Source: Segatella baroniae B14
GTDB lineage: Bacteria; Bacteroidota; Bacteroidia; Bacteroidales; Bacteroidaceae
Assembly (NCBI RefSeq): GCF_022024235.1
Contig: NZ_CP091799.1
Location: 970,001 to 1,034,000 of the forward strand
Length of the DNA stretch: 64,000 nucleotides
Direction: 5' to 3'
The notes below the pieces were generated by a model that worked only from the letters and a program-made list of their open reading frames with translations, ran no database searches and was not told where the DNA came from. Below are positions 43,228 through 54,700 of this stretch, one piece after another; positions within the stretch are counted from its first letter, which is position 1; each line of letters begins with the position of its first letter. The translations under genes and the position numbers were made by a program.

Positions 43228-46200
43228 ATGAAATATACAATCACCCAATCAAGGCTTCTATACGTTCTTTCAATTAACGACAGAAAGCACGCCAACCTTC
43301 TAAAAATCGGCGAGGTATTTGTGGACAATGCCATTGCCGACAACCCTAATAAACAAGTACTTTTTAAGGCTGTCCGCGACATTCTTGATAAACGCTCTTA
43401 CATGCAGGGCAAAAATTATCAATTGGAATTTATAGAATGTACAACCTACAATCTGTCCACCAAGTGCTACAAGGCTGATGATGTCTATCGCACACTGCAT
43501 AAGATGGGCATCCCTTCTACTACGCTTAATAAGTTCAAGAGTGAGTTATTCCCTACCAAAGCAGAAGATGCAGACATCTGGTTTCATTGTTTCTTGGCTG
43601 ACATACAAGAGGCCATCAACAAGATTAAAAATGGCAAAGCTGCCGGATACGAAACTATAAAGTTCCGTCCAGAGCAAAATAAAGCCATTCAAAAGACGGT
43701 AACACACTTCAAGAAGGATAAGGGTAAGGCTTTCCTTTGGAACGCTAAAATGCGATTTGGCAAAACCTTAAGCGGACTTGAAGTGGCTAAAGAAATGGAC
43801 TACAAGTCAACACTCATCATCACTCATCGCCCTGTAGTCGATAAAGGTTGGCATGAAGACTTTAAGAAAATCTTTGGTAAGATGCCGGAATACGTGTATG
43901 CTACTCGAATGAGTGATGACGACACTACAGGTGGTGATTTCTATCAGTTGACCAAACAGGTTGATGCCGGAAATAAACGTTTAGTGTTCTTCGTTTCCAT
44001 GCAATATCTGCGTCTGTCCCGATATGTGGGTGGTAAAGAAAAACATTTTGACCCGTTAAAGAAAGCCATTATGGAGTATGATTGGGACTTCGTGATGGTT
44101 GACGAAGCTCATGAGGGTATTGAAGCCGCTGCCGGTATTCGAGTGATGGAAAAACTGAAGAAAGAGAAAACTCGCATCCTGTCACTTTCAGGTACTCCAT
44201 TCAATCTGCTCGATAAGTACGATGAAGGTGAGATATATACATGGGACTATGTGATGGAGCAACGTGCCAAGCAGGAATGGGATGATAAGCATTTCGGTGA
44301 TCCTAACCCATATGCAGAACTTCCCCGTATGCAAATTCTCACTTTCACTCTGCCAAAAATGGTGCGTGACGAAGCCATTGAGAACAATGAAACATTCAAG
44401 TTCCATGAGTTCTTCCGTGTGTGGACGGAAAAGGACAAGACGGACATACAAAAAAGAATCGATAACGAACAAAATGCCCTGAAGCGTGAAGAATTGAAGG
44501 CTCAGATGGCAGAAATCAAGGTCGATAAGTTCATTCACGAAGGAGCCGTGCGCAGATTTGTTGAGAAACTACGCACAAAATCCGCTACGAGCCAATACCC
44601 CTTCTCAGACAAGGAATTTCGCGATAAATTCCGTCACACCCTTTGGCTACTGCCTGGTGTGAAAGAAGCTGCTGCATTAGAGGAGATTCTTAAAGAAGAT
44701 AAGGTATTTGGTGAAGGAGGCAAGTTAGGCTTCCATATCATCAATGCCGCTGGTGATGGCAACATTGAAGATAAGGATGGTAGTGCCTTGGCCGAAGTTG
44801 AAGATAATATACGCGGCTATGACCCAAGCACAGATCCAGACCGTGAACGTGCTAAGAAAAAGAAAGCGGTAACAGCCAAGGAGCGTACCATCACACTTTC
44901 ATGTGGTAAGCTTACAACAGGTGTGTCTGTCCCTGAATGGACTGCTGTTTTGTGCATGAAGGGTTCTGAGAATACCCCTGCTGCCAATTACATGCAGACA
45001 ATTTTCCGTGTTCAGACACATGCTGTACTGAATGGTCGTCAGAAATCGGATTGCTATGTATTTGACTTTGCTCCTGATCGCGCTCTGACAGCTGTAGCAG
45101 AAACGGCAAAGATGGCTGTTGATGCGCAAGGTGCCGGAAAGAAGCAGATGAAACGCAAGCAGAAGGAAGAGGAAGAACATCTTCAAGCTTTCATCAAACT
45201 GTGTCCTGTCCTCTCTATGGATGAGGGGGAAATGGGGAAAAAATTCTCTGCTTCTGACATCTTCCAGAAATTGTCTAATGTATATATAGAGCGTGCTGTT
45301 CGTAGCGGTTATGCTGATAACTCTATTTACAATACAGATCAGTTGCTCAACCTTACTCCAGAGCAGGAGAAGGCTTTGGGTGATGTTCACGACCTATTAG
45401 GTTCAATGCCTGCCGGATGGAAACCAGAGAAGATAAATATTAATAAAACAGGCATTGGCGATGCTAAGAATGCAGAGATGATTAAATACATCTACTTCCT
45501 TTCCGCCAAGAACGAGATTCCTGTTCAGCCTGTTATGTCAGCAGAGAGTGATGATAATGGTTGTCCGATGACTGACACAGAAGGATGGGATGATAAGATG
45601 TGTTATCCAACTCAACAATACCCTTATCTATTTGTTTCCAATAGTCGTTTCATTGAAGGCCAATGGACAGACTTTTCAAAACCTGTTCTTTGGAAAGAAT
45701 GGACTGATCCAGAGAAGAATACCGATGAAGCGAAGAAGAAGCGAGACCAAGAGAATAAAGAAAAGCGTGCTCGTATGTCTGTTCTCCGTGGCGTAGCCAT
45801 CCGTATTCCTCTGTTGGTTTATGGAGCGGAAATCAACGATGAAGATGGCGAGGAAATCACTATTGACAACTTTGCCAGTGACGAAATCGTTGACCAGGCT
45901 TCATGGGACGAGTTCATGCCGAAGGGTTTCACCAAAGAAACGTTCAATATCCTGAAGGGTTGTTTCGATCGTAGCATTTTTACAGGTGCTGCTAAGCGTA
46001 TTCGTCAGATGGTGAAGGAAGCAGACAATCTTAATACCGAAGACCGTATTGCAAAGATTGCCACAATTTTCTCATACTTCCATAATCCAGACAAAGAGAC
46101 CGTATTGACTCCATGGAAGGTCGTTAATCGTCATATGAGCGACTGTTTGGGCGGCTGGTGCTTCTTCAATGAGGAATTCGATGCTGAATATACGGAAGAA

Positions 46201-47868
46201 AATGAGTATGGTGAGAATATAAAGATGGCCAGACCTGTTGGAATGAAAATTGATGAAAATGGAAAAATCGTTTTCACGAATAAGGTTACACAAGACATCT
46301 TTGGTGACTACAATGCTCGTATTCTGGAAATTAACTCAAAAACAGGTCTATATCCCCTCTATATGGCTTACTCGTTATTCAAAACTTCAAAAGAAAAAGC
46401 CTTCCGTGAGATTGAGTTAACAGGAGAACGTGGTAAGAGTACTGATTCCGAAGGATATTATCGTCAAGCAGGAAATGATTTGGAGATATGGAAGGATGTA
46501 TTACAAGATAACATTTTTGTAGTCTGCCGCACTAAAATGGCAGTAAGTATTACCAAGCGAACACTTGCAGGATTCCAAAATGATATTCGCATGAATGTAA
46601 AGTGTTATAGCCAAAGCGTAGAAGTTAACGACCTGATAACTGCAGGAATATTAAAACGTGATAGCGAAGGTATTACTAAGCAAGGGAATACTTTCCAGTT
46701 AAATGGAATGTCCAAAGTTGATTGCGACATGATAACTGTCCTTCGTGCAAAGCCTGAATTATTCCGTAAAGATATAGTACGTGGTGTTGACTTCTGGCAT
46801 GTATACAATTCTATTCCAAAAACAGCAAACGAAGATATTAATAATATGAAATTTAAAGCAATAATAGGTAATCCACCTTATCAGATGATGACAATTGGTC
46901 ATGGGGCCCAAGCAACAGCAATTTATCCGCAGTTTATTGAGGCCGCAAGGCAACTTGCACCCAACCATCTTTCTATGATTTCTCCAAGTAGATGGATGAA
47001 TAAAATGGGTATAGGAATAGATCCTAAATGGGTTGATTCTATGTTATCATCAGCCAATTTTGTGAAAATTGTAGATTATCTTGATGGTTCAGAAGTCTTT
47101 CCTGGTGTTGAAATAAAGGGTGGCGTGAATTATTTTCTATATGAGCCTAACTATAAAGGCGATTGTCGTTATGAGTTGCATCAAAAAGGAATTGTTTCTT
47201 CAAAAGACATTTCTCTAAACAATCCATTTGGTATTGTTATTAGAGATGTAAGAGCATCTGAAATAATTGATAAGGTGAATTTCAAGGAAGGTGGAAAACT
47301 TGATACTAATAACTTTTCAAATTTAGTTGGCCCATTACACTTTTTTGATAACGATCAGTATTTAGGGACAAACTGGAGTGATTACAGCCCCTTCCCCAGT
47401 GAAGAAAATAATATAAAATGTTACGTAAATAAACAATTAGATTCGAATGGATATGGTTGGACAAACATTTCGTGTGTTCCAAGAAATAAAGAATCTATAT
47501 CATTACATAAAGTGTTCATGCCCAAGGCCGGTGGCTCAGGGAATGATCCTATTGTTATAGGCACTCCATTCTATGGAGAACCAAATAGCGTTTGCTCATT
47601 TACTTATTTATGCATTGGATATAGTCCTACAGAGCATAATTTCTCGGAATTAGAGTGTAAAAACATAATTTCATACATGAAAACGAGATTTTTTAGATAC
47701 ATGGTTTCTATAAAAAAGAAAACTCAAGACTGTCCAAGAGGTGTGTTCCAATTTGTTCCCATGCAAGATTTTTCTCGCACATGGAATGATAAGGATTTAT
47801 ATAACAAGTATAATTTGAGTCAAGAAGAAATTTCTTATATTGAATCTCTTATTAATCCTATGGAATAA
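43228..47868 (+). CDS. Helicase-methyltransferase fusion of a restriction-type defence system
   Basis: The 1546-residue protein has a superfamily 2 helicase in its first half: MRFGKT (P-loop, 175-180), DEAH at 292-295 and SGTPFN at 321-326, with a long insert rich in Lys and Glu before the second RecA lobe. The C-terminal third holds an Eco57I-like adenine methylase core with the motif NPPY at 1215-1218, then a target-recognition-like region. Together with the upstream gene it would mark and restrict DNA, moving along it with ATP. A separate PD-(D/E)XK nuclease is not obvious; one may lie N-terminal or be supplied by the neighbouring HNH protein. Confidence 0.78.
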   Translation: MKYTITQSRLLYVLSINDRKHANLLKIGEVFVDNAIADNPNKQVLFKAVRDILDKRSYMQGKNYQLEFIECTTYNLSTKCYKADDVYRTLHKMGIPSTTLNKFKSELFPTKAEDADIWFHCFLADIQEAINKIKNGKAAGYETIKFRPEQNKAIQKTVTHFKKDKGKAFLWNAKMRFGKTLSGLEVAKEMDYKSTLIITHRPVVDKGWHEDFKKIFGKMPEYVYATRMSDDDTTGGDFYQLTKQVDAGNKRLVFFVSMQYLRLSRYVGGKEKHFDPLKKAIMEYDWDFVMVDEAHEGIEAAAGIRVMEKLKKEKTRILSLSGTPFNLLDKYDEGEIYTWDYVMEQRAKQEWDDKHFGDPNPYAELPRMQILTFTLPKMVRDEAIENNETFKFHEFFRVWTEKDKTDIQKRIDNEQNALKREELKAQMAEIKVDKFIHEGAVRRFVEKLRTKSATSQYPFSDKEFRDKFRHTLWLLPGVKEAAALEEILKEDKVFGEGGKLGFHIINAAGDGNIEDKDGSALAEVEDNIRGYDPSTDPDRERAKKKKAVTAKERTITLSCGKLTTGVSVPEWTAVLCMKGSENTPAANYMQTIFRVQTHAVLNGRQKSDCYVFDFAPDRALTAVAETAKMAVDAQGAGKKQMKRKQKEEEEHLQAFIKLCPVLSMDEGEMGKKFSASDIFQKLSNVYIERAVRSGYADNSIYNTDQLLNLTPEQEKALGDVHDLLGSMPAGWKPEKININKTGIGDAKNAEMIKYIYFLSAKNEIPVQPVMSAESDDNGCPMTDTEGWDDKMCYPTQQYPYLFVSNSRFIEGQWTDFSKPVLWKEWTDPEKNTDEAKKKRDQENKEKRARMSVLRGVAIRIPLLVYGAEINDEDGEEITIDNFASDEIVDQASWDEFMPKGFTKETFNILKGCFDRSIFTGAAKRIRQMVKEADNLNTEDRIAKIATIFSYFHNPDKETVLTPWKVVNRHMSDCLGGWCFFNEEFDAEYTEENEYGENIKMARPVGMKIDENGKIVFTNKVTQDIFGDYNARILEINSKTGLYPLYMAYSLFKTSKEKAFREIELTGERGKSTDSEGYYRQAGNDLEIWKDVLQDNIFVVCRTKMAVSITKRTLAGFQNDIRMNVKCYSQSVEVNDLITAGILKRDSEGITKQGNTFQLNGMSKVDCDMITVLRAKPELFRKDIVRGVDFWHVYNSIPKTANEDINNMKFKAIIGNPPYQMMTIGHGAQATAIYPQFIEAARQLAPNHLSMISPSRWMNKMGIGIDPKWVDSMLSSANFVKIVDYLDGSEVFPGVEIKGGVNYFLYEPNYKGDCRYELHQKGIVSSKDISLNNPFGIVIRDVRASEIIDKVNFKEGGKLDTNNFSNLVGPLHFFDNDQYLGTNWSDYSPFPSEENNIKCYVNKQLDSNGYGWTNISCVPRNKESISLHKVFMPKAGGSGNDPIVIGTPFYGEPNSVCSFTYLCIGYSPTEHNFSELECKNIISYMKTRFFRYMVSIKKKTQDCPRGVFQFVPMQDFSRTWNDKDLYNKYNLSQEEISYIESLINPME

Positions 47869-47931
47869 CGCCATATATGGATTATCTAATCTTACATCAT
47901 ATAAAGTCATTATAATATTAACTATGCAAAG

Positions 47932-48708
47932 ATGACACATAGAACAGACTATACGAGGGATGATCTTCATGAGTTTTTCCATCATTTCATGATGGGAAAG
48001 TTCGAGGACGATGCTCAGGAAGTCAAGGTGTTTATTGAGACGGCTGAAGATGTGCTGCCACCTACGCTCAACGAATATTTTGGCACGAGGTATGCGTCTA
48101 TCTACGACATTCAGGACGAGAATGAGATAGAGTCCTTACGCAAGAAGATTAAAGCTCATACTGTGCTGAAGAACATCGATAAGCAAGAGGAGCCTCGTTA
48201 CACGGAAGTTTTGAAGTGGTATAGGTTGTTTGTGAAATCATTGCATAATGAAAGTTCACCCATTCTGGTGCCCGGAGAGGATGCAACAAATCACTCTCCT
48301 GTTGATGATAAATCTGAATCAACAATCGAACATAACGATGCAGACTATGCTCCCGATTCTGAGGGATTGGAACATCAGTACAACCTCACCAAGAAGGAAC
48401 GCAATCCAGAGTTGAGACGCAAGTGCATAGAATACTATAAGCATCTATGGGGCGGTCATATTCACTGCATTTGTTGCGGTTTCGACTTTGGTAAAGCATA
48501 CGGTGACATCGGAGAAGGCTATATTGAAATACACCACGTGAATCCTCACCATACCTACGAAGGAGTTCACAAGGTTGACCCTACCAAAGACCTTATTCCC
48601 TTGTGCTCAAACTGTCATTCTATGATTCACAGAGTAGAAGGTCAAGGAAAATGCATGTCGCTGAAGGAACTTAAAGACCATTACAAAGGTATAAAATATA
48701 ACGAATGA
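47932..48708 (+). CDS. HNH endonuclease, first gene of the DruH/DruE-like operon
   Basis: The 258-residue protein has an uncharacterised helical N-terminal part, an acidic linker and a C-terminal HNH domain: Cys pair CICCGFD, the active-site IEIHHVNP with His201-His202, then LIPLCSNCHSMIHR, giving a four-Cys zinc site. It should nick or cut DNA. Its stop overlaps the next start as ATGA (48705-48708), so it is a fixed part of the same translation unit as the 993-residue protein. Confidence 0.85.
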   Translation: MTHRTDYTRDDLHEFFHHFMMGKFEDDAQEVKVFIETAEDVLPPTLNEYFGTRYASIYDIQDENEIESLRKKIKAHTVLKNIDKQEEPRYTEVLKWYRLFVKSLHNESSPILVPGEDATNHSPVDDKSESTIEHNDADYAPDSEGLEHQYNLTKKERNPELRRKCIEYYKHLWGGHIHCICCGFDFGKAYGDIGEGYIEIHHVNPHHTYEGVHKVDPTKDLIPLCSNCHSMIHRVEGQGKCMSLKELKDHYKGIKYNE

Positions 48709-51686
48709 ATATGCTGAAAACGCAAGAAGACATACAATTGCTACAATGCCTGGTTCATAGGGTAGAACAACTACGACAGGGTATACTGCGAGGCAGACCC
48801 TATGTCTGGGAACTCCGACTATCTCTTGAAGAGTTCTACGCCCTTGAATCAGCCATCAATAATAGTATCTCCTCCCATGCAGGAAAACATGACCACCTGC
48901 TGACGGAGGAATTTGCCGTTATAGTAGTGATATATCTCGCCGAGTGGTACAAACGCTTCTATAAGGGAGCCGACACCACTGACGAGAATAAGATTCTTGC
49001 GCTTTCCAGCAAAGAATTAGAGAAAATCTATGAATTGGCAAAGATAGACAAGAATACCTATGTCTATAATGCCTCGAAGAATCCAGACAAGACATCCTAT
49101 CGCTGGCTGGAGTCACTGCAAGTGTTAGGAGGATTGGCAGTACAGGCAGAGTTGAAACGTGACGAAAACGACAAGCTTCTTTTTCTACTCTGTAAGTTGT
49201 TCCATGGCGAAGATATTGACTTGGAAGACCTGAAAGACAGGAATCGTGCTGTTGCATTCCAAGAATCAATAGCGCGTCAGCACAGTCTGTATGAATATCT
49301 AAAGTGTATTCTGGAGAAAGACGATCAAGGTCATCGCAACTTGCCTTTTGCCAAGTCGGACATCAGGAATGAGAATACATATATTCCTCAGTTGATACGT
49401 CGAATAGAGGAAGCCGACAAATTGGCCAAGAAATACAAGTTTGATTTTGAATGGATCATCAGTTATTCTGCCAGTCGAAACCAGATGACCCGCCATCTGA
49501 AGGTTAAGCTGAAGCCTGAAGTGATAGGTGGTGGCAAGAAGCAATATATCGGCTTTGACAGACTTCGCCAACCTGAATGGGGCATTGAGCATCCTGAGAA
49601 TATAGGACGCATCTATTTCTACCTTCGCTTCAAGAATGGAAACCAGTACATACAGAAGGAAGGGAAAGGAGATGAACCTCTGTTCAAGTATGATAATACA
49701 GGTAGTGAAACTACAGGATTCCTATCGGTCAACAAAGCAGACGAGAACATCTACGTGAATGTCCCTGTCAACAGGTTTGACAAGGTGGAGATTGTGATGA
49801 AATATGATGACCAGAGTCGTGTTGTACAAGTGTTGGAGGTTAAAGAATACATTCAGGTCTATGCTCTGCCAAAGAAATCAACCGTTTTCTCTGACCGTCG
49901 CAACTCACAACGTCCCACAGTTGTCATCTTCTCATCGGCCTACCATTTGACCGAGGAGTATAGTGACTTGCCCGTAGTCTATGCTCACTACCGTAATGGT
50001 GAAGATACAAGTGAAGACTACTGTTGGTGTCCCATCAATGATAAGGTAATCATTGCAGACAGTAATGATAAAGAGGTTGAGCCACCTTTCTTCAATCGCA
50101 ATGGTCTTTATCAGGTTGTAACTAAGAAATACTTGAAGACAATCAAGTATAGGGAAAACTTGTATGTCCTCTATAAATACATTGATGCTGAATATGATGA
50201 AGACGAGTACCAGGAAGACCCACAAATGCCAGTACTATTTGGCAGAAATGGTTTAGAGGTTCGTCACTATCCATCAGGCCAGACAAAAGAAAGTGAACCT
50301 GTAACAGACTACGATTTGGAATGGCTGAAGAATGGCCGTTACGTGGACTGGAACAAGGAAGAACCACAGCAGGGAGCCATACGTCTGCGCGTGACCGTTA
50401 AGGGCGTTGTTTTCAAGCCACAAGTCTATTATGTTCCTTTTGCACCAGAGAATGCTGAACAACCTCCAATTTGGCGTGACTTTGAGCATCAGCGCATTTG
50501 TACAGCCTTGAAGGGTGTTGAGGATATACAAGATGATTTCCATAAGCTTCTGGATGAAAAAGAGCCGGACACCAAGCAGTTAGAGATCGGTTCCAAGGAA
50601 GCTAAGATTTTGGTTGATGTCTATCGCCCTGTCATCGTAAAAGAGCTATCACAGAAGCGTAGTACCGATGCAGAGAGCAAGGTTATCAGCTATTACGATA
50701 TGGATGAAGATATTCATATTCCTCTCATTAATTGTGAGCAATTCTCCATTCGTGACTTCTCGGAGAACGGTGTAAAGGAGTATCAGATAAAACAAAGAAG
50801 CTCTGTGTACTACAACTTCCCCACTTTCAATCAGACAGGTGTCGCAATGAGTAATTATTTTGCAGAGTATTCGGCTAAGAAACTCACAAAGGATATTCCT
50901 CTTAAATACCTGAAGATATATGTCACTAAAGCAGAAGATTGCCCTTCCAACCTATATGCCTGGAACTACAAGGACAATCCTTATCCTGTAGAGAATCCAA
51001 GTGAACTGAAGGAACCTGGAATAGTTTTTCAGAGCTTGAAGGATGATGATTCGCCTCGTCATTACTGCTGCCCTACTATCATTACGAATGACGATGATGA
51101 CTGGGGCGATGATGACTGGGATGACGATAACACTCAAAGTGAAGAAATTGCTCCTTTGGATTGTTTCGAAACTGTAGCTGAGCACAAGGCATATTTCTTC
51201 CTGTTTACTCCTTTAATCAAGGTCATTGCAGGAAGGAACCAGATTAAGGATATATTTCTACCTCTCTTAAAGAAAAGAGACTATCAGCTTAATGATGTTG
51301 ACATAGCAAACCTTTATCGTTTTGCCATGCAATTCCACTTTGACTGGATGTTACTCCCAAGAGAACTCTGGAAATCAGAAATTGCTTCATGTTTCTCGTC
51401 GGATGAGGAGCGTGACATGGTGAAAACAAAAGTTACTGATTTTTTTGGCAGAACCCCTAAATGTACAGATAAACAGGAACAGATGCACCTGAAGAACTTT
51501 CTGAAAAGCTATTGGAACTTCAACGCCTATCCAAAAGTAGATGATATTGCTGATAAAGCTCTAAAACTCATAAAGGACGATGCTGATGCACTTGGCAATA
51601 CCGAGGAAAGAGATTTCCTAAAACTATACGATGAGTGTAGATTTAAATTTATAGAGATGAATAAAGTAGTAATTATAACAGAATAA
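48705..51686 (+). CDS. Large uncharacterised defence protein, candidate DruH-like subunit
   Basis: The 993-residue protein shows no catalytic motif I can name. It has a helical N-terminal quarter, beta-rich middle segments with many aromatic residues and a strongly acidic run (DDDDWGDDDWDDD, about residues 797-809). Position and size fit DruH, the partner of the DruE helicase in Druantia type III. That is inference from context, since I cannot compare the sequences. It overlaps the HNH gene and ends 15 bp before the helicase gene. Confidence 0.6.
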   Translation: MNMLKTQEDIQLLQCLVHRVEQLRQGILRGRPYVWELRLSLEEFYALESAINNSISSHAGKHDHLLTEEFAVIVVIYLAEWYKRFYKGADTTDENKILALSSKELEKIYELAKIDKNTYVYNASKNPDKTSYRWLESLQVLGGLAVQAELKRDENDKLLFLLCKLFHGEDIDLEDLKDRNRAVAFQESIARQHSLYEYLKCILEKDDQGHRNLPFAKSDIRNENTYIPQLIRRIEEADKLAKKYKFDFEWIISYSASRNQMTRHLKVKLKPEVIGGGKKQYIGFDRLRQPEWGIEHPENIGRIYFYLRFKNGNQYIQKEGKGDEPLFKYDNTGSETTGFLSVNKADENIYVNVPVNRFDKVEIVMKYDDQSRVVQVLEVKEYIQVYALPKKSTVFSDRRNSQRPTVVIFSSAYHLTEEYSDLPVVYAHYRNGEDTSEDYCWCPINDKVIIADSNDKEVEPPFFNRNGLYQVVTKKYLKTIKYRENLYVLYKYIDAEYDEDEYQEDPQMPVLFGRNGLEVRHYPSGQTKESEPVTDYDLEWLKNGRYVDWNKEEPQQGAIRLRVTVKGVVFKPQVYYVPFAPENAEQPPIWRDFEHQRICTALKGVEDIQDDFHKLLDEKEPDTKQLEIGSKEAKILVDVYRPVIVKELSQKRSTDAESKVISYYDMDEDIHIPLINCEQFSIRDFSENGVKEYQIKQRSSVYYNFPTFNQTGVAMSNYFAEYSAKKLTKDIPLKYLKIYVTKAEDCPSNLYAWNYKDNPYPVENPSELKEPGIVFQSLKDDDSPRHYCCPTIITNDDDDWGDDDWDDDNTQSEEIAPLDCFETVAEHKAYFFLFTPLIKVIAGRNQIKDIFLPLLKKRDYQLNDVDIANLYRFAMQFHFDWMLLPRELWKSEIASCFSSDEERDMVKTKVTDFFGRTPKCTDKQEQMHLKNFLKSYWNFNAYPKVDDIADKALKLIKDDADALGNTEERDFLKLYDECRFKFIEMNKVVIITE

Positions 51687-51701
51687 CAAGTACCACTATA
51701 T

Positions 51702-54700
51702 ATGAAGCAGAAGTTTAGATTTGCAGAACTATACAGAAAGAACAAGACGGCAGTAGAAAAAACACTGTCGACCCTGTGGTGTGGTGAAGCAAGAAACGAA
51801 AGCCAGAAGGGTTATATCAATCAGTTGACAAAACTTATACCAGAGGTGTTCGCCCCAAAAGATGCAATGCCTTTGGTACAATGTATGAACAACTATGAAA
51901 CTGTATATCCAGAACACGCTCATGAAGCAGAAGAAATGCTCGGAACATTGTGGAAGAAGACACTCCCACCAGGAGTGTCGTACCTCCCATATGAACATCA
52001 GTATCAATGTTGGAAAACATTGTTGAAGGAGAAAACGCCTGACGGAAAAAATATGAGTATTGTGGTAACAACAGGCACAGGTTCCGGTAAAACAGAATGC
52101 TTTATGCTTCCTCTTGTTCAGGACTTGATAGACAACTACGTTTATGAAGAGGTTCAGGCAATATTCCTCTACCCTCTCAATGCCTTGATGGAAGACCAAA
52201 AGACCCGTATGGAGAAACTGCTGGCAGGCACAAAACTGAAATTCGCTGTCTATAATGGTGATATGCCTCAGGGTATACCATCAAAAAAGGACTCCAACTA
52301 TAAGAAGGTCATGAGGAAAATTGATGCTATCAAGGGTATTATCCGTGATAAGGATGGCAATATCATTGAGACTAAATTTCCTCATATAATAGCTACCAGA
52401 GAGGAATTGCGTCAGCATCCTGCTAATATTTTGCTGACTAATCCTACCATGTTGGAATATATTCTGTTAAGAGAAAAAGACAGAAACCTTATCAAGGAAG
52501 ACAAGAAGACACTCCGCTGGATTGCTCTTGATGAGACACACACCTATACTGGTGCTGGAGCAGCTGAGATTGCCATGCTTATCAGACGTGTGCTGATGGC
52601 ATACGGCGTGACTACTAACGATGTTCGGTTTGCTACGTCATCTGCCACCATTGGTAAGAGTGGTGATGAACAAGCCAAAGAGGAACTGAGGCACTTCATC
52701 GCTGACATAACAGGATTACAGGTGAACCAGGTACGCTATGTGGATGGTAAACGTAAGGGATTGGCCACATTGCCTGAAGCTGACAAAGAGTATTGGCTTC
52801 GCCTGATGAATGAAAACAAAGACGGGTATCTACGGCTTGATGAGTTGATTCCTGACGGAAATACTATTGAGGAAAAACTTGACCGACTGGATGCGATGTG
52901 CCAAACTGCGGAAGATGAAGGACTGGAAGACTTACGTGTGAAGGTTCACTACTTCTATCGTGTGCCAAACCACGGTTTATATGTCGATATAGCAGACCCT
53001 CACTACAAGGAAGACGGTAGCTTCAAAATATATATGGAGAGCATGCCGGATGATAAACCCGATGCTGCACCTTTGCTTGAAATGAGTCGCTGCAAGCATT
53101 GTGGTGAATATGTTGCTATAGCAGAAGAATTAAAGGTGGATGATGGCATCGCTTATCAGCCGATTACAATGGATGATAGTGACATGTTTGACCTTGACGA
53201 AACTGAAAATACAGGAAAGACCTATTATGTTTTCGGCACATCAAACAGTACTGATACAGAGTTCGACAACAATGCTCCGTATATCATAAAAGGTAATAGG
53301 ATGCTGAACGTTACGGCAAATAATCGTGTAGGTCACGGATGGCATGTCATAGCCAACACTCAGTGCCAATGTCCTTATTGTGGAACCAAACTTACCAAAC
53401 AGTCAAAACAGGATGAAGATAATCCTGACCAGATACAGTCGGATGAAGAGGATACAAAAAAACTTCAGAAGTTTAGGGTTGCTCCCGACTTCGTTTCAAG
53501 GCTCATTGCTCCTTCTACCCTCGACTTAATGACCGAAGGTAAGCCAAAGGATGATAAGAAGATATTCTTGCACAAAGGGCAACAGTACATCAGCTTTGTC
53601 GATAGCCGACAAATGGCAGCTCGTTCTACAATCAAGCAGAATCTGGAAGAGGAACGCCTGTGGGTGTACGGAACCATCTTCCATGAGTTGTGCCGCATGG
53701 CAACTGCTGGCAGCATGACCAAGGAAGAAGCCACCAAGTATTTTGAGGGCATCTACGATTCGACTCACAGAACAAGCCCAGAGCATAAGGCGGCTGTAAA
53801 GAACCTCGACATTCTGGAGGGTGATGACCAGGCTGCCATTGACAAACTATTGGCAGAACTGAAGCCCAACAACTATCTGACGTGGCAGGATATTTTGGAT
53901 TTGCTATTACAAGACCGTCTGGCTGATACGTTCTGCCAGCAATTTGCAGAGCGTTCCGAATTAAGCCCGGAACTCGATGATGAAGGAAACATCAGACCAG
54001 AGCTAAAGAGAAAGTATATTCTTTCCATCATGGTCGATTATCTGTCCCACCGAAGCTTGTCAGGAACCAGCCCTGAAACGATGGGATTATTCACGTCATA
54101 CTATGCCGATTTGCAGCCAGCATTAACTCAGAAACTACCTGATGCGGTCGAGGTATTCAATGGAAAGTTGGCTCCAGAAAACCAGATTACCAAGAAAGAC
54201 TGGTTCTCCCTTATGCAGTTGTTCCTCGATTACACGGCACGACAGAGTGAGTGTGTATTCTTGACTATGGATGAGAAAGACGAAGTTGACATCTTCCAGT
54301 GTGTTAGATTTGCGACAAAGAAGGAGATGCGTCGTCCTGTTCATAAGCCTGTTATCAAGGATAAGAGTGCAAATAGAAACCGTATCATTCGATTGGTGGC
54401 AAAACTTGTGGCTAATGACAAGCATATCACGGTAGCAAATGCTATCAGCAGTTACAAACAAGATATACAGGATGTCATTGATTGTATGTGGAACGAGTTG
54501 ACCCTGAAATATGAGCTTCTGGAGCATGGATTACATTATGATGCAGAGGTCAGGCAGCAAGTGAAGGACAAAGATGAAATCATCAATGATGTTCATTTTA
54601 CTCCCTACCGTCTAAATCTTGCAAAGCTTGGCTTCAAGCTTTACGATGATGTATATTTGTGTGATGCCAATACTGGTAGCGATACCCATCATGTAGAATG

